In this document: one piece after another, positions 36,063 to 46,643 of the stretch
How the letters are laid out: every line of letters begins with the position of its first letter
Numbering within the stretch: the stretch's first letter is position 1
Assembly: GCA_030149325.1 (NCBI GenBank)
Contig: JASBRS010000002.1
Location: forward strand, 34,272 to 98,271
From: Deinococci bacterium
Lineage (GTDB): Bacteria > Deinococcota > Deinococci > Deinococcales > Trueperaceae
DNA: 64,000 nucleotides
Direction of reading: 5' to 3'
Program-made: the position numbers and the translations under genes
The notes under the pieces: model-generated
The model's database searches: none
Told to the model about the DNA's origin: nothing
What the model saw: the letters and a program-made list of their open reading frames with translations, nothing else

Positions 36063-36116
36063 TCCAAGCGTCCCGACGGCGCCGCCGGGGAAACGCCACA
36101 GGCCGGGCGTGCCGGA

Positions 36117-36542
36117 TCAGCCCTCGACCAGCTCGACCAGGACGCCGCCGGTGAAGCCAGGATGGACGAAGGCGATGCGTGTGCCGGCGCGTCCGGTCCT
36201 GGGGGTGTCGTCGATGAGCGGGGCCCCGAGCGAGCGCAGACGATCGAGCACGCGCTCGATCGAGTCCACGCGCAAGGCGATGTGGTGGAGCCCGGGCCCG
36301 CGCTTCGCCAGGAAGCGTCCGACCGGGCCGTCGTCGCGCGTGGGGGCCATCAGCTCGACCAGCGTCGTTCCCAAGCGCAGGGGGCGAACGCGGACGCCCT
36401 GGTCGGTGATGGCCTCGTCGTCGCCGGCGGCCTCCAGGCCCAGTGCGGCGTAGGCGCGCGTGGCGCGGTCGAGGTCGTCGACGGCCACGGCGACGTGGTC
36501 GAGGGCGAGTCCGGAGAGCGGCTCCGGCAGGGCGTCGGTCAC
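36117..36542 (-). CDS. mce: Methylmalonyl-CoA epimerase
   Basis: 141-residue VOC-fold enzyme that interconverts (R)- and (S)-methylmalonyl-CoA. Two glyoxalase-like modules: LDHVAVAVDDLDRATRAY with the first His, and GPGLHHIALRVDSIERVLD with the second His; ends GVLVELVEG with the metal-binding Glu. The GTG at 36542 overlaps the cupin stop as GTGA. No mutase gene is nearby, so the pathway assignment is by family. Confidence 0.87.
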   Translation of the reverse strand: MTDALPEPLSGLALDHVAVAVDDLDRATRAYAALGLEAAGDDEAITDQGVRVRPLRLGTTLVELMAPTRDDGPVGRFLAKRGPGLHHIALRVDSIERVLDRLRSLGAPLIDDTPRTGRAGTRIAFVHPGFTGGVLVELVEG

Positions 36543-36862
36543 GTCCGTGTGGGGCGGGGGGCCATGGTCACCAGCAGCACCACGTCGGTGGTCGAATCGT
36601 TGCGCACGCCGTGCGGCTGGCCGGAGCGCGCGATCACCGCGGAGCCCTCCGGCAGCAGCTCCACCTCGCCGCCGATCTCGAACAGCGCCTCGCCCTCGAG
36701 CACCACGTAGACCTTGTCGGAGTCGTCGTGGCGGTGCACCGCCTGGCTCTGTCCGGGCCGCAGGCAGTAGAGGTCGAACCGCATGCGCTCGCTCTCGAAC
36801 AGCGGTACCTTGCGCATGGCGTCGCCGAAGGCCTGCTTCTGGGCGAGGGTCACCGATTCCAT
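36539..36862 (-). CDS. Small cupin-domain protein
   Basis: 107 residues, single cupin barrel. Motif 1 is seen as AVHRHDDSDKVYVVLEGEALF, with two His and a Glu-like position for metal, and motif 2 as SAVIARSGQPHGVRN. Function is not predictable; such cupins bind metals or small carboxylates. ATG 36862 lies 7 bases after TATGCT; an upstream ATG at 36874 overlaps that box and is rejected. Coupled to mce by a 4-base overlap. Confidence 0.8.
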   Translation of the reverse strand: MESVTLAQKQAFGDAMRKVPLFESERMRFDLYCLRPGQSQAVHRHDDSDKVYVVLEGEALFEIGGEVELLPEGSAVIARSGQPHGVRNDSTTDVVLLVTMAPRPTRT

Positions 36863-36869
36863 GGCCTCC

Positions 36870-36875
36870 AGCATA
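36870..36875 (-). promoter_or_regulatory. -10 box of the cupin-mce pair
   Basis: TATGCT on the minus strand, 7 bases before ATG 36862. Confidence 0.5.
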
Positions 36876-36922
36876 CGCCGCCCGGTTCGCGGGCGCCGGT
36901 GCCGCTGCCCCGGGGCGGGAGC

Positions 36923-37939
36923 TCAGGCGCTGCGCTCGCCGCGGAGGTCGGCGTGCATGCCGGCGATCACCGCCCGGGTCGGGAGATCCTGGCTGAGCAG
37001 CCAGATGAGCTTGGTCAGGGCCGCTTCGGCGGTCATGTCGCCGCCGTCGACGACGCCCGCCTCCCGCAGCCGGGCACCCCCCACGTAGCCCGACATATCG
37101 ACCCTGCCGCGAAGGCACTGGGTGCAGTTGACCACCACCACGCCGCGATCGGTGGCCTCGGCCAGCGCCTCGAAGAAGGCGTCGTCGCGGGCCGGGGCGT
37201 TCCCGGCCCCGTAGGTCTCGAGCACCAGGCCGCGCACGGGGGCGGCCAGCACGGTGCGCAGGAGCTCGGCGCGCATGCCCGGGAACAGCCGCAGCGCGGC
37301 GACCGTCACGTCGGCCAACGGCACCACCCGCAGCGGCCCGGCCTGCGGCGGGCGCAGGCGCTCGCGATGCAGCGTGATCGCCACCCCGACCGATCCCAAC
37401 GGCTCCTCGTTGGGCGAGGCGAAGGCGTCGAAGCCGCTGGAGGAGACCTTGGTGGCGCGGTTGCCGCGCAGGACCACGCCGTTGAGGTACAGCACGACCT
37501 CGGCCAGGTCGTCGCGGGCGGCCAGCATCAGCGACGTCAGCAGGTTCTCGCGCGCGTCGCTGCGGATCTCGGCGAGCGGGATCTGCGAGCCGGTGAACAC
37601 CACCGGCTTGGCCAGCCCCTCGAGCAGGAACGACAGCGCCGAGGCGCTGTACGCCATGGTGTCGGTCCCGTGCAGCACCACGAACCCGTCGAAGGCCTGG
37701 TAGCGGTCGGCGATGGCGTGGGCGATGCGCTCCCAATCGGCGGGGCGCATGTCGGCGGAGTCCAGGAGGGGGTCGAACTCCACCAGCTCGAAGCCTGGGA
37801 TGCGCGGATCGGCCAGCTCGCGCATGTCCTCCAGCAACGCCGCCAGGTGACCCGGTGCGGGCTCGAAGCCGCGACGGCCGCGGCGCATGCCGATGGTGCC
37901 GCCGGCATGGATCAGGGCGACCTTGTGAAGGCGGTCCAC
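36923..37939 (-). CDS. Type I (cytoplasmic) L-asparaginase
   Basis: 338 residues. Catalytic Thr regions: LIHAGGTIGM (first Thr) and VVLHGTDTMAYSASAL (Thr-Asp pair), plus FTGSQIPLAEIRSDARENL. No signal peptide, which points to the cytoplasmic AnsA-like type that hydrolyses asparagine to aspartate and ammonia. Leaderless GTG at 37939 with TACAAT exactly 6 bases upstream. Next to the arginine cluster, where aspartate feeds ArgG (context only). Confidence 0.92.
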   Translation of the reverse strand: MDRLHKVALIHAGGTIGMRRGRRGFEPAPGHLAALLEDMRELADPRIPGFELVEFDPLLDSADMRPADWERIAHAIADRYQAFDGFVVLHGTDTMAYSASALSFLLEGLAKPVVFTGSQIPLAEIRSDARENLLTSLMLAARDDLAEVVLYLNGVVLRGNRATKVSSSGFDAFASPNEEPLGSVGVAITLHRERLRPPQAGPLRVVPLADVTVAALRLFPGMRAELLRTVLAAPVRGLVLETYGAGNAPARDDAFFEALAEATDRGVVVVNCTQCLRGRVDMSGYVGGARLREAGVVDGGDMTAEAALTKLIWLLSQDLPTRAVIAGMHADLRGERSA

Positions 37940-37945
37940 GTCGGG

Positions 37946-37951
37946 ATTGTA
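37946..37951 (-). promoter_or_regulatory. -10 box of the asparaginase gene
   Basis: TACAAT on the minus strand, 6 bases before the GTG. Confidence 0.6.
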
Positions 37952-37979
37952 AGCCGCCCGCGCCGGTGTGGCGCCGACC

Positions 37980-38549
37980 TCAGCGGATCCCGGGCGGGAC
38001 CTGCGCCGGTGGCGGCTCGGGCAGGTTGGCCGGCATCGGTACGCCGCTCAAGCGCTTCACCACCCCGTTTTCGTTGCAGCCGACGTAGAACGGGCAGCGC
38101 AGGCACTCCGACCACACCCGCGGGTGCAGCTCCCGCGACTTGTCGATGAGGCGGAAGCCGCAGCGCTCGAAGAAGCCCACCTCGTAGGTCCACGCGAACA
38201 GCACCGGGATGCCGACGCGCCGGGCCTCGGCCTCGCAGGCGTCCACCAGGCGACGCCCGACGCCGCGGGCCTGAACGCCGGGCGCCACCGCAAGGCCGCG
38301 GACCTCGGCGATGTCGCCCCACAGGATGTGCATGGCGCCGTTGCCCGCGAAGACGGGACCGTCCCCGAGGTCGATCTCGGCGACGAAGAAGTCGCGCAGG
38401 TTCTCGAAGATGTTCTGCATGGGGCGCACCAGCATGCGCCCCTCGTGGGCCCAGTGCCCGATGTTCTCGAAGATGCGCGGGACGTCCTCGGAGCGGGCGG
38501 GCCGCACGGTGACGGCGGCGGTGTCGGGGTGGACGGCCGACTCGGTCAC
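37980..38549 (-). CDS. ArgA-like GNAT acetyltransferase (probable N-acetylglutamate synthase)
   Basis: 189 residues. GNAT core with [20 protein letters not shown] (acetyl-CoA loop) and [23 protein letters not shown] strand/helix. A C-terminal Cys-rich element [11 protein letters not shown] recalls short ArgA proteins. It lies immediately after argH with a GTGA overlap, which supports a role in starting arginine synthesis by acetylating glutamate. Biochemical identity is inferred from family and position. Confidence 0.72.
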   Translation of the reverse strand: MTESAVHPDTAAVTVRPARSEDVPRIFENIGHWAHEGRMLVRPMQNIFENLRDFFVAEIDLGDGPVFAGNGAMHILWGDIAEVRGLAVAPGVQARGVGRRLVDACEAEARRVGIPVLFAWTYEVGFFERCGFRLIDKSRELHPRVWSECLRCPFYVGCNENGVVKRLSGVPMPANLPEPPPAQVPPGIR

Positions 38550-39925
38550 GGGGTCGCCTCGGCGTCCAGCGCGGCGCGGGCCGCCGCGATCTGACGCTCC
38601 ACCTCGGCGCGGGCCGTGCCGCCGTAGCTGCTCCGGGCATCGACCACGGTCTCCAGCGCCAGTACGTCGTAGACGTCGTCGCCGATGAGCGGGCTCTCGG
38701 CGCGCAGGACGGGCAGCTCGAGCTCCTCCAGGCCGGTCCCGAGCTCGAGCGCCCGAGCGACCAGCCGCCCCACCACGTGGTGCGCCTCCCGGAAGGGGAG
38801 CCCCTTGCGGACCAGGTAGTCGGCCAGGTCGGTGGCATTGCTGAAGGCGTTGGCCGCTGCCGCGCGCGTGCGGGCGGCGTGGACGGTGATCTTGGGGAGC
38901 ATCCCGAGGTAGAGCCGCAGGGCGTCCTCGGCGGTGTCGAGGGCGTCGATGACGCCCTCCTTGTCCTCCTGCATGTCCTTGTTGTAGGCCAGCGGGAGCC
39001 CCTTCATCACCGTGAGCAACCCCATCAGCGAGCCGTACACGCGGCCCGTCTTGCCGCGTACCAGCTCGCACACGTCGGGGTTCTTCTTCTGCGGCATGAT
39101 CGAGCTGCCGGTGGTGTGGCTGTCGGGCAGCGTCACGAAGCCGAACTCCTGGCTCGACCACAGGATGAGCTCCTCGCTGAGCCGCGACAGGTGCATCATC
39201 AGGATCGCCAGCGCGGCCAGCGTCTCCAGCGCGAAGTCGCGGTCGGAGACGGCGTCGAGCGAGTTGCGGCTGGGCTCGTCGAAGCCCAGCGTGCGGGCGG
39301 TGAGGTGCCGGTCGATGGGGAAGCCGGTGCCGGCGAGGGCGCCGGCCCCCAACGGGCTGACGTTGGTCCGCGCCCGGGCGTCGGCCAGCCGCCCCTGGTC
39401 ACGCGCGAACATCTCGGCGTAGGCCAGCAGGTGGTGGGCCAGGCGGACCGGCTGGGCCACCTGGAGGTGGGTGTAGCCGGGCAGGATCACGTCGAGGTGA
39501 CGTTCGGCGAGCTCCACCAGGGTGCCGCGCAGCCCGAGCAGCAGCTCCTCCAGCGCGCGCTGGCGCCGCCGCAGGTAGAGGCGCAGGTCGGTGGCCACCT
39601 GATCGTTGCGGCTGCGCGCGGTGTGCAGCCGTCCTCCGGCCGGGCCGATGCGGCCGGTCAGCGCCCGCTCGATGTTCATGTGGACGTCCTCGAGGTCCTC
39701 GCGCCACTCGAAGCGGCCAGCGCGGATGTCGGCGCGCACGGCCTCGAGCCCCTCCCGGATGGCAGCCTCGTCCTCATCGCTGAGGATCCCCTGGGCGGCC
39801 AGCATGGCGGCGTGGGCCAGCGAGCCCTCGATGTCCTCCTCGGCCAGGGCCCGGTCCACGTCGACCGAGGCGTTGACGCGCTGGACCAGGGCGTCGGTGG
39901 CCTCCTGGAAGCGTCCGCCCCACAT
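38546..39925 (-). CDS. argH: Argininosuccinate lyase
   Basis: Splits argininosuccinate into arginine and fumarate. 459 residues. Opens [11 protein letters not shown]; conserved regions include [36 protein letters not shown], and the signature [16 protein letters not shown] with the catalytic Ser. ATG 39925 chosen for homology; an upstream TTG at 39991 overlaps the preceding GNAT stop (TTGA) and would add a non-homologous Ala/Pro-rich tail, so it remains possible but less likely. Confidence 0.95.
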   Translation of the reverse strand: MWGGRFQEATDALVQRVNASVDVDRALAEEDIEGSLAHAAMLAAQGILSDEDEAAIREGLEAVRADIRAGRFEWREDLEDVHMNIERALTGRIGPAGGRLHTARSRNDQVATDLRLYLRRRQRALEELLLGLRGTLVELAERHLDVILPGYTHLQVAQPVRLAHHLLAYAEMFARDQGRLADARARTNVSPLGAGALAGTGFPIDRHLTARTLGFDEPSRNSLDAVSDRDFALETLAALAILMMHLSRLSEELILWSSQEFGFVTLPDSHTTGSSIMPQKKNPDVCELVRGKTGRVYGSLMGLLTVMKGLPLAYNKDMQEDKEGVIDALDTAEDALRLYLGMLPKITVHAARTRAAAANAFSNATDLADYLVRKGLPFREAHHVVGRLVARALELGTGLEELELPVLRAESPLIGDDVYDVLALETVVDARSSYGGTARAEVERQIAAARAALDAEATP

Positions 39926-39987
39926 GCGGCCGTCCCCGCCGGCGCTCTTCGGGGTCGGGGCGGCGGGGTCGTCGCGGTCGGCGCCGC

Positions 39988-40476
39988 TCAACGCGGGTCC
40001 TCCTGCACCTGCCAGGTCCCGCCGACGCGCTTGACCATGGTGGCGCCGTCGTCCTCGCCGGGGTGGGCGGGGCGGTAGCCCATCCGCCGGTAGTAGGCGA
40101 CCGTCTCCGGTGACGGCGCGTCGAGCGTGAGGGTGGCGATGTTGGCGCGGATGGCGTAGGCCTCCACCTTGGTCATGAGCCAGCGGCCGTAGCCGTTGCC
40201 GCGCTCCTCGGGACGGCTGGCGACGGGATCGACCCGCCAGCCGCCGTCCTCCTCGCGCCACCGCAGGGCCGCCAGCGCGCGCCCTTCCGACTCGAGCACG
40301 ATGGCGCCGCCGTGCTCGAGCCACGCCGCCATCTCGGCCTCGTCGTAGCCGGCGTCGGGCCGCGAGGCCTGGAACAGCTCGCACAGCGCCTCCAGGTCGG
40401 CGAGCCCCGCCCACCGAACACGGGCGCGTGCCACGGCGTCGCGGCCGGACACCGGAGCCATGTCGGGCAGGCTCAT
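39988..40476 (-). CDS. GNAT-family N-acetyltransferase
   Basis: 162 residues. Core acetyl-CoA site [22 protein letters not shown] and the following [17 protein letters not shown]. Substrate unknown. It sits between argG and argH with tight spacing (25 bases after argG), which suggests a link to arginine metabolism. Good GAGGAG site before the ATG. Confidence 0.82.
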   Translation of the reverse strand: MSLPDMAPVSGRDAVARARVRWAGLADLEALCELFQASRPDAGYDEAEMAAWLEHGGAIVLESEGRALAALRWREEDGGWRVDPVASRPEERGNGYGRWLMTKVEAYAIRANIATLTLDAPSPETVAYYRRMGYRPAHPGEDDGATMVKRVGGTWQVQEDPR

Positions 40477-40501
40477 CCCAGCTCCTCGGCGTGCGGGGCG
40501 C

Positions 40502-41740
<1,239 letters not shown>

Positions 41741-41800
41741 GCCTGCCTCCTACAGAACACGACCCCGACCGGGGCCCCGCGGGCCGCCACGATGCTGCTT

Positions 41801-41817
41801 CCGCTCCTCAGGAGCGG
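41801..41817 (-). promoter_or_regulatory. Hairpin in the argG leader
   Basis: CCGCTCC / GGAGCGG around a 3-base loop in the ~137-base leader; a GC-rich second inverted repeat follows near 41763-41772. Possible attenuation or stability element. Confidence 0.35.
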
Positions 41818-41882
41818 CTCAGCGTCGGACGCGGGGGTGGGTCAGGGTGGTGCGCATCGGGTTCGATTCGCGGTGGCGAAGC

Positions 41883-41911
41883 ATTATGCATGGCCACCGA
41901 TAACGATGCAA
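41883..41911 (-). promoter_or_regulatory. Promoter of argG operon
   Basis: Minus strand TTGCAT, 17-bp spacer, CATAAT. The -10 lies inside a GCATTATGC palindrome (41881-41889), a possible operator. Confidence 0.7.
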
Positions 41912-41935
41912 CTCTAGCACCGCCCCGAAGGGGGG

Positions 41936-42925
41936 TCAAGGCGCATCGCGACCCTCGGGGGGCGGCGCTTCCGCGGAGGCGTCGTCGCGGCTGCCGGTCG
42001 GCTGCCGATCGGCCCCGGAGCGCGCCCGGCGCAGCTCCAGGGCTCGGCGTTCCAGCGCCCGGCGCGGCAGCGCCGGCAGGGCCGAGAGCAGCGCCGACAC
42101 CAGCACCAGCGCGGCCCCCACCAGCCCCCACGCCCCGAAGCGCTCGCCGAACAGCAGCGCCGCCAACGAGGTCCCCACCAGCGGCTCCACCGTCGCCACC
42201 AGCACCGCGCGCGACGCTTCGATGCGCTTCAGGCCGGTGTAGTAGGCCAGGTAGGCGAGGTAGGTGCTGACCAGCGCCAGGGCCGCCAGCAGCGCCCAGG
42301 TGCGGGCGTCCTTGGGCTCGAAGTGGACCAGCGGCAGCAACCCCAGGGCGCCGACCGGCAGCACCAGGGCGTAGATGGTGACGGGCCGGTAGCGGGCCAG
42401 CACCCACTTCCCGAAGATGTAGTAGCTGGCGTAGGAGAGTCCCGACGCCAGCCCCCAGCCCACCGACCGCGGGTTCACGTCGATGCCGGTGCCGCCCCCG
42501 CGCGCCACCAGCGCCACGCCCAGCGTCGCCAGTGCCACCAGCGTCAGCTTCCCGGCGGTGAGGCGCTCGTGCAGCAGCAACGCCGCCAGCACCGTCACGA
42601 AGGCGGGCGCGCTGTAGAGCAGGATGACCTCGAGGCTGACCCCGCCCGCTTCGATCGAGAGGTTGACCGAAGCGTAGAAGAGGGTGACGCCGACCAGGGC
42701 GAAGCCGAGGAAGGGCAGGGCGTCGGAGCGCCGCTCGAGCCGCAACCCCCCGCGTGCCAGGGCGTGGGCGAGGAAGGCCCCGCCGGCGAGCGCGGCCCGC
42801 CAGAACGACACCTCCAGCGGCCCTACCCCCGCGTCGAGGATGCCCTTGGCGAAGACGCCGAGCATCCCCCACAGCACCGCCGCGACGGCCACCAGCAGGT
42901 AGCCGGTGGCCGCCCCGGCCGGCAC
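41936..42925 (-). CDS. EamA/DMT-family transporter
   Basis: 329-residue membrane protein with ten predicted helices in two EamA halves: LVAVAAVLWGMLGVFAKGIL and FWRAALAGG in the first, LASGLSYASYYIFGKWVL and VEPLVGTSLAALLFGERF in the second. The family exports amino acids, nucleosides or drugs; substrate unknown. The last ~45 residues form a charged Arg-rich tail with no membrane segment. GTG start at 42925, 40 bases after the upstream large membrane protein gene. Confidence 0.85.
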   Translation of the reverse strand: MPAGAATGYLLVAVAAVLWGMLGVFAKGILDAGVGPLEVSFWRAALAGGAFLAHALARGGLRLERRSDALPFLGFALVGVTLFYASVNLSIEAGGVSLEVILLYSAPAFVTVLAALLLHERLTAGKLTLVALATLGVALVARGGGTGIDVNPRSVGWGLASGLSYASYYIFGKWVLARYRPVTIYALVLPVGALGLLPLVHFEPKDARTWALLAALALVSTYLAYLAYYTGLKRIEASRAVLVATVEPLVGTSLAALLFGERFGAWGLVGAALVLVSALLSALPALPRRALERRALELRRARSGADRQPTGSRDDASAEAPPPEGRDAP

Positions 42926-42965
42926 TTCGTTCGCCCACCGCTGGCTCAGCGGCTCACTCCGCGGT

Positions 42966-45674
42966 TCACTCTGCGGCGCGTTCGGGGACGCGCATGCCGT
43001 AGGCCCGTGCGGTGTCGGGGTGCGTGCGCTTGAGGTCGTTCATGCGCCGGCGGTACGACGCGAACTCGACGAAGAACGACACCACGTTGAGGACGTAGAT
43101 GACGATGAGGGCGGTGGTGTCGGTGGCGAGCGGCATCGTCGGCGGCGCGCCCAGCGTCAGCAGGTGGAGCAGCGCGTCGAGGCCGAAGATTGCCCACGGC
43201 ACCAGCAGCAGCACGCCCCACAGCTCGTCGGCGAGGCCGCTGCCGGGGATCAGCAGGGCCAGCAGGTGGTAGACGGCGGTACGGGGCGCGTTGCGTGCCA
43301 GCCGCGCCCGCGGCACCACCAGGGAGACGATGGTGACGGCCGCCCAGGCCAGGAAGAGTACCACCAGGACGTCCCACACCCAACCGGGTACGGCCAGCGG
43401 CACGAAGCCCGTGAGCTCGCTCCAGGGGTTGGTGAAGGCCGATGCCAGGGCGTCCTGGAAGCTCCCGGCCACGGCCGCGCGGAGCTGCGTGTCGCTGGGG
43501 GCGACGAGCAGCGGCGCGGTCTTGGCGTAGGCGGCGTGCAGGCGCGAGGGGTCGGTCCCGCGCCCGAGATTGAAGAGCGCCTCGGGGAGGTCGGCCGCCA
43601 CGTCCAAGGCCTGCTGGTAGAGCGCGTCCTCGCCCTTCAGGGCGCCCAGGTTGTTGAGCGCCGGGGCGAAGTCGCCGGCCGCCTGGTAGGCCTGCGTCGC
43701 GGCCGCCGCATCGCCGGCCACCTGGGCCGCGTAGCCGGTCACGAAGTCGGACACCGGGCCGGGTCGCAGGGCGGTGGCCAGGGCGTCGCGTGCGGGCACG
43801 CTGGCGAGCGTGCCGCTGCGCCAGGCGGTGGGCAGGCGATCGCCGCGCGTGGCCCAGCCCGCCAGGCTCGACAACGCCAGGACGACCGCGAAGGTCAGGA
43901 CCAGGACCAGCTTCTCGGTGAAGCTGTAGTAGCGGATCGCGAACAGGCGCGGCACCCGGCCCGTCGAGCTGCCGCCCTCGCGACGCTGCTTGAGCGCCAG
44001 CGACTGCGGGCGCCAGTACTTGGCTACCAGGGTGAAGTGCAGGAACAGCATGGCCAGCAACAGGGCGGCGACGCCGTACCAACCGGCGTGCCCCAGCGCC
44101 TGAGCGGCGCGGCCGAGGGCCCGCCCGAGCCGGAAGCCGCCGCCCTCGTGGGCGCGCGCTCGCCACAGCGAGGCCTCGCTGCGCTGGCCGTCGGCGCGCA
44201 GGGCGCGGCTGTAGTCGAGGAGGGCCGCCTGGGTGGCGGGCACCTCGGGGCTGCTGAGCCGGTAGACCCAGGGGGCCCAGAAGGCCGCCGCCTGCAGCTC
44301 GCCGTTGGCGACATCGCGCTGGAACGTGCCGAGGGGGAAGCCGTAGGCGTCGCGCAGGGTCGCGTCGCCGAGCAGACCGGCGGTGTAGCCGCGCTCGACG
44401 TAGTCGCGCAACGAAGCGTCCATGGCCCGGTTGGCCAGGTCGTTGCGGCCGGCGGCGTAGAGGACCTGGGCGAGCTGGGCCCGGTCGTAGAAGGTGGTGG
44501 CGTGGTCGAGCGCCTGCTGGTACGCGGCGTCGGCCGAGGCGGTGTCGCTGGCCAGCTTGGCGACCGCCACGTAGAGCCAGGGGTTGGTGGGGTCCTGGCG
44601 CAGGCGCTGCGCCGGGTCGGCGACGTCGGCCTCGTGACGCAACCACCCGAACATCGCCGGGTCGGTGCCGAAGCGTACCGTCCCGAGCGTACCCGAGGCG
44701 TTCACCTCCAGGGTCTGCCGGGCACCGCTCTGGAACGCCACCGTCGCCTTGGCGCCGCTGTCCGACGCCTCGATGGCGACGACCTGCGCCGGCAGGGGGT
44801 AGCGGGCAGCGACGCGGCCGTCGGTCGGGTCGATCACCAGCACGCTGTTGCCGTGGCCGAGGTAGATGTGGCCGCCCGCCAGCACCGCGCCGGCGGTGTC
44901 GCCGCTGTCGGCCGGGAAGTCGAGGCGCCAGGCCTCGGCGCCGTCGAGGGTGGCGACCAGGCTGCCGCCGTCGATGCTCAGGATGGGCGCGACGCTGGCG
45001 GTGCCCGGCGGCTGCGGGGCGGCGGGCGTCGCCGGTGTCGCAGGCGTCGTGGTGTCGGGCTGGCTCGGGGTCGGCGTGGACGGGGACGGAGTGGGCGTCG
45101 CTGGAGCCGACGGGGATGGTGTGGACGGTGTCGTGGCCGGCGGCGATGTGGGGGCCGGCGCAGCGGTGCCGTTGGGCTGCTGGTTGGACTGCTGCGAGAC
45201 CTGGACCTGGAAGGGCGCGTCGATGCCCGGCCCGCTCAGCCGAAGCGTCCAGTCGCCGGCGCGATCGAGCACGTGCTCGAAGTGCAGGCTGCCGGAGGCG
45301 TCGGAACGGACCGCCTGACGCTGCGAGCTGCCGTCGGGGGCGGTGATCACCACCGCGTAGTCGGTGCTGGGGCGGAGCGCGCTGGCATCGAGGGCGACGG
45401 TGTCGCCGGTGTGCAGGACGTTGCCGTTGAGCGTCACCACCGGCCCCTGCTGGGCGAACGCCGCTGCCGACAGCACCGCCGCCAGCGCCAGGAGGAGCAG
45501 CGCCACCCGGCGCCGTGAGCGGGCGACCGCGGGTCGGCGGCGCAGGGTCGCCTCGCGCGAGGTGGCCAGGGTGGAGGTCGCGCCGGCGCCCGTGATGGCA
45601 CGGGCCGCCACGCGCGCCGCCGGCGGACGGGACGTCCGGGCGTCCGATGCGCGTCGAGCAAGGCACGTCTGCAT
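42966..45674 (-). CDS. Large membrane protein with a Pro/Thr-rich stalk and helical repeats, unknown function
   Basis: 902 residues, family not recognised. A hydrophobic segment near 58-74 probably anchors or exports the chain. There is an Ig-like beta part (~75-160), a Pro/Thr/Ser/Ala-rich stalk (~165-225) and a short repeat resembling PQQ/WD beta blades (~228-320). TPR-like helices follow, then transmembrane helices near 530-550, 590-610 and in the C-terminal quarter (750-870). Leaderless start after TAAGGT. Confidence 0.6.
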   Translation of the reverse strand: MQTCLARRASDARTSRPPAARVAARAITGAGATSTLATSREATLRRRPAVARSRRRVALLLLALAAVLSAAAFAQQGPVVTLNGNVLHTGDTVALDASALRPSTDYAVVITAPDGSSQRQAVRSDASGSLHFEHVLDRAGDWTLRLSGPGIDAPFQVQVSQQSNQQPNGTAAPAPTSPPATTPSTPSPSAPATPTPSPSTPTPSQPDTTTPATPATPAAPQPPGTASVAPILSIDGGSLVATLDGAEAWRLDFPADSGDTAGAVLAGGHIYLGHGNSVLVIDPTDGRVAARYPLPAQVVAIEASDSGAKATVAFQSGARQTLEVNASGTLGTVRFGTDPAMFGWLRHEADVADPAQRLRQDPTNPWLYVAVAKLASDTASADAAYQQALDHATTFYDRAQLAQVLYAAGRNDLANRAMDASLRDYVERGYTAGLLGDATLRDAYGFPLGTFQRDVANGELQAAAFWAPWVYRLSSPEVPATQAALLDYSRALRADGQRSEASLWRARAHEGGGFRLGRALGRAAQALGHAGWYGVAALLLAMLFLHFTLVAKYWRPQSLALKQRREGGSSTGRVPRLFAIRYYSFTEKLVLVLTFAVVLALSSLAGWATRGDRLPTAWRSGTLASVPARDALATALRPGPVSDFVTGYAAQVAGDAAAATQAYQAAGDFAPALNNLGALKGEDALYQQALDVAADLPEALFNLGRGTDPSRLHAAYAKTAPLLVAPSDTQLRAAVAGSFQDALASAFTNPWSELTGFVPLAVPGWVWDVLVVLFLAWAAVTIVSLVVPRARLARNAPRTAVYHLLALLIPGSGLADELWGVLLLVPWAIFGLDALLHLLTLGAPPTMPLATDTTALIVIYVLNVVSFFVEFASYRRRMNDLKRTHPDTARAYGMRVPERAAE

Positions 45675-45680
45675 GGCTCC

Positions 45681-45686
45681 ACCTTA
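45681..45686 (-). promoter_or_regulatory. -10 box of the large membrane protein gene
   Basis: TAAGGT on the minus strand, 6 bases before ATG 45674. Confidence 0.45.
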
Positions 45687-45753
45687 CAGCACCGACATCC
45701 GCGCAGCGCCTCGGATGCGGAGCGCCGCGCAGCCGATGGTGGCCCTGCGGGAC

Positions 45754-45796
45754 GAGGAAAACCTCATCCTGGTCGTCTCCGGGCCCTTGGTATAGT
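45754..45796 (+). promoter_or_regulatory. Strong extended -10 promoter and palindrome before the DdrA-like gene
   Basis: TGG then TATAGT (45791-45796), 6 bases before ATG 45803. Upstream, GAGG-AAAA-CCTC (45754-45765) is a perfect palindrome at about -50. The Deinococcus RDRM radiation motif is not present. Confidence 0.6.
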
Positions 45797-45802
45797 GGGC
45801 CG

Positions 45803-46606
45803 ATGCGGCGCGACGAATGGGCTCGACTCGCGGCACCGTTCCCTCCCCAAGCCCTGGAGTGGCGGGTCGCTCGCCTCGACCCCGAGGGCAGGACGGGGCG
45901 GCTCGAGCCCGTGCTGGATGAGGACGCTGTGACCCGACGGCTCGACGAAGTGCTCGGCATCGAGGGGTGGTCGAAGCGCTTGACCCCGCTCGGAGCCGAC
46001 GCCGTGCTGTGCGAGCTCGAGGTCCTCGGGGTGCGCAAGAGCGCGGCAGCGCGTTCGTTCGACGGACGCGTCGACCCGCAGCGCGTGTGCGCCTGGGCCT
46101 TCGGCCGGGCGGCGGCGCTGTTCGGCATGGTGCCGCCGGCGGTCGAGGGCGCCTGGGTCGACGTCGACACCGATACCGCCGACCCCCTCTACCTTCCCGA
46201 GGTCGTCCTCGGAGCCGGGCCCGGACCCGACGCGGCGGACCCCGAGCCCGACGCCCACGACCCTCCCCCGACCCAGCTCGATCCCGGGGCGAGCGCCGAG
46301 GCCGACGCCCTGCCCGACGCCCTGCCCGACGCCGATGCCGCTTCCAGCGGGGTCGCCCCCGCGGCCACGGAGACCCGTCCCTCGGTCGCCGGCGACGACG
46401 ACGCACCGCCCCCCCCGACCGGCCCCCGCAGCGAGGGTCAGCAAGCCATCGAGCGGCTCATGGACCGCCTGAGGGCGGAGGGCCTGGGGCGGCAGGCTGC
46501 CGGCGTGGTGGTCGCGCACGGTGGCTACGGCCGGACCCCCGAGGACGCCCGCAGGCTCTACCGCGAGCTGCGCGAGCTGTTGCTGGAGCGGAGCCCCGTG
46601 TCATGA
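45803..46606 (+). CDS. DdrA-like (Rad52-family) single-strand annealing protein
   Basis: 267 residues. The first ~130 follow the Rad52/DdrA pattern: RLAAPFPPQALEWRVAR, TRRLDEVLGIEGWSKR, VLCELEVLGVRKSAAAR, and VCAWAFGRAAALFGM in place of the usual SDAxKRAA motif. A long acidic Asp/Pro/Ala linker (~145-215) follows, then a helical C-terminal piece (EGQQAIERLMDRLRAEGLG). DdrA protects 3' DNA ends after damage in Deinococcus. Divergence in the central motif makes the assignment likely rather than certain. Confidence 0.68.
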   Translation: MRRDEWARLAAPFPPQALEWRVARLDPEGRTGRLEPVLDEDAVTRRLDEVLGIEGWSKRLTPLGADAVLCELEVLGVRKSAAARSFDGRVDPQRVCAWAFGRAAALFGMVPPAVEGAWVDVDTDTADPLYLPEVVLGAGPGPDAADPEPDAHDPPPTQLDPGASAEADALPDALPDADAASSGVAPAATETRPSVAGDDDAPPPPTGPRSEGQQAIERLMDRLRAEGLGRQAAGVVVAHGGYGRTPEDARRLYRELRELLLERSPVS

Positions 46607-46643
46607 CCGGCCCGGCCCGCCGCGGGCGCGCAGGAGGGCCGCG

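Noticed and set aside
36863..36874. Upstream ATG for the cupin gene at 36874
   Set aside because: It lies within the TATGCT promoter box, so it would not be transcribed from that promoter.
45700..45802. RDRM radiation-response operator before the DdrA-like gene
   Set aside because: No 17-bp TTATGTCA-type palindrome is present; only the unrelated GAGG-AAAA-CCTC repeat.
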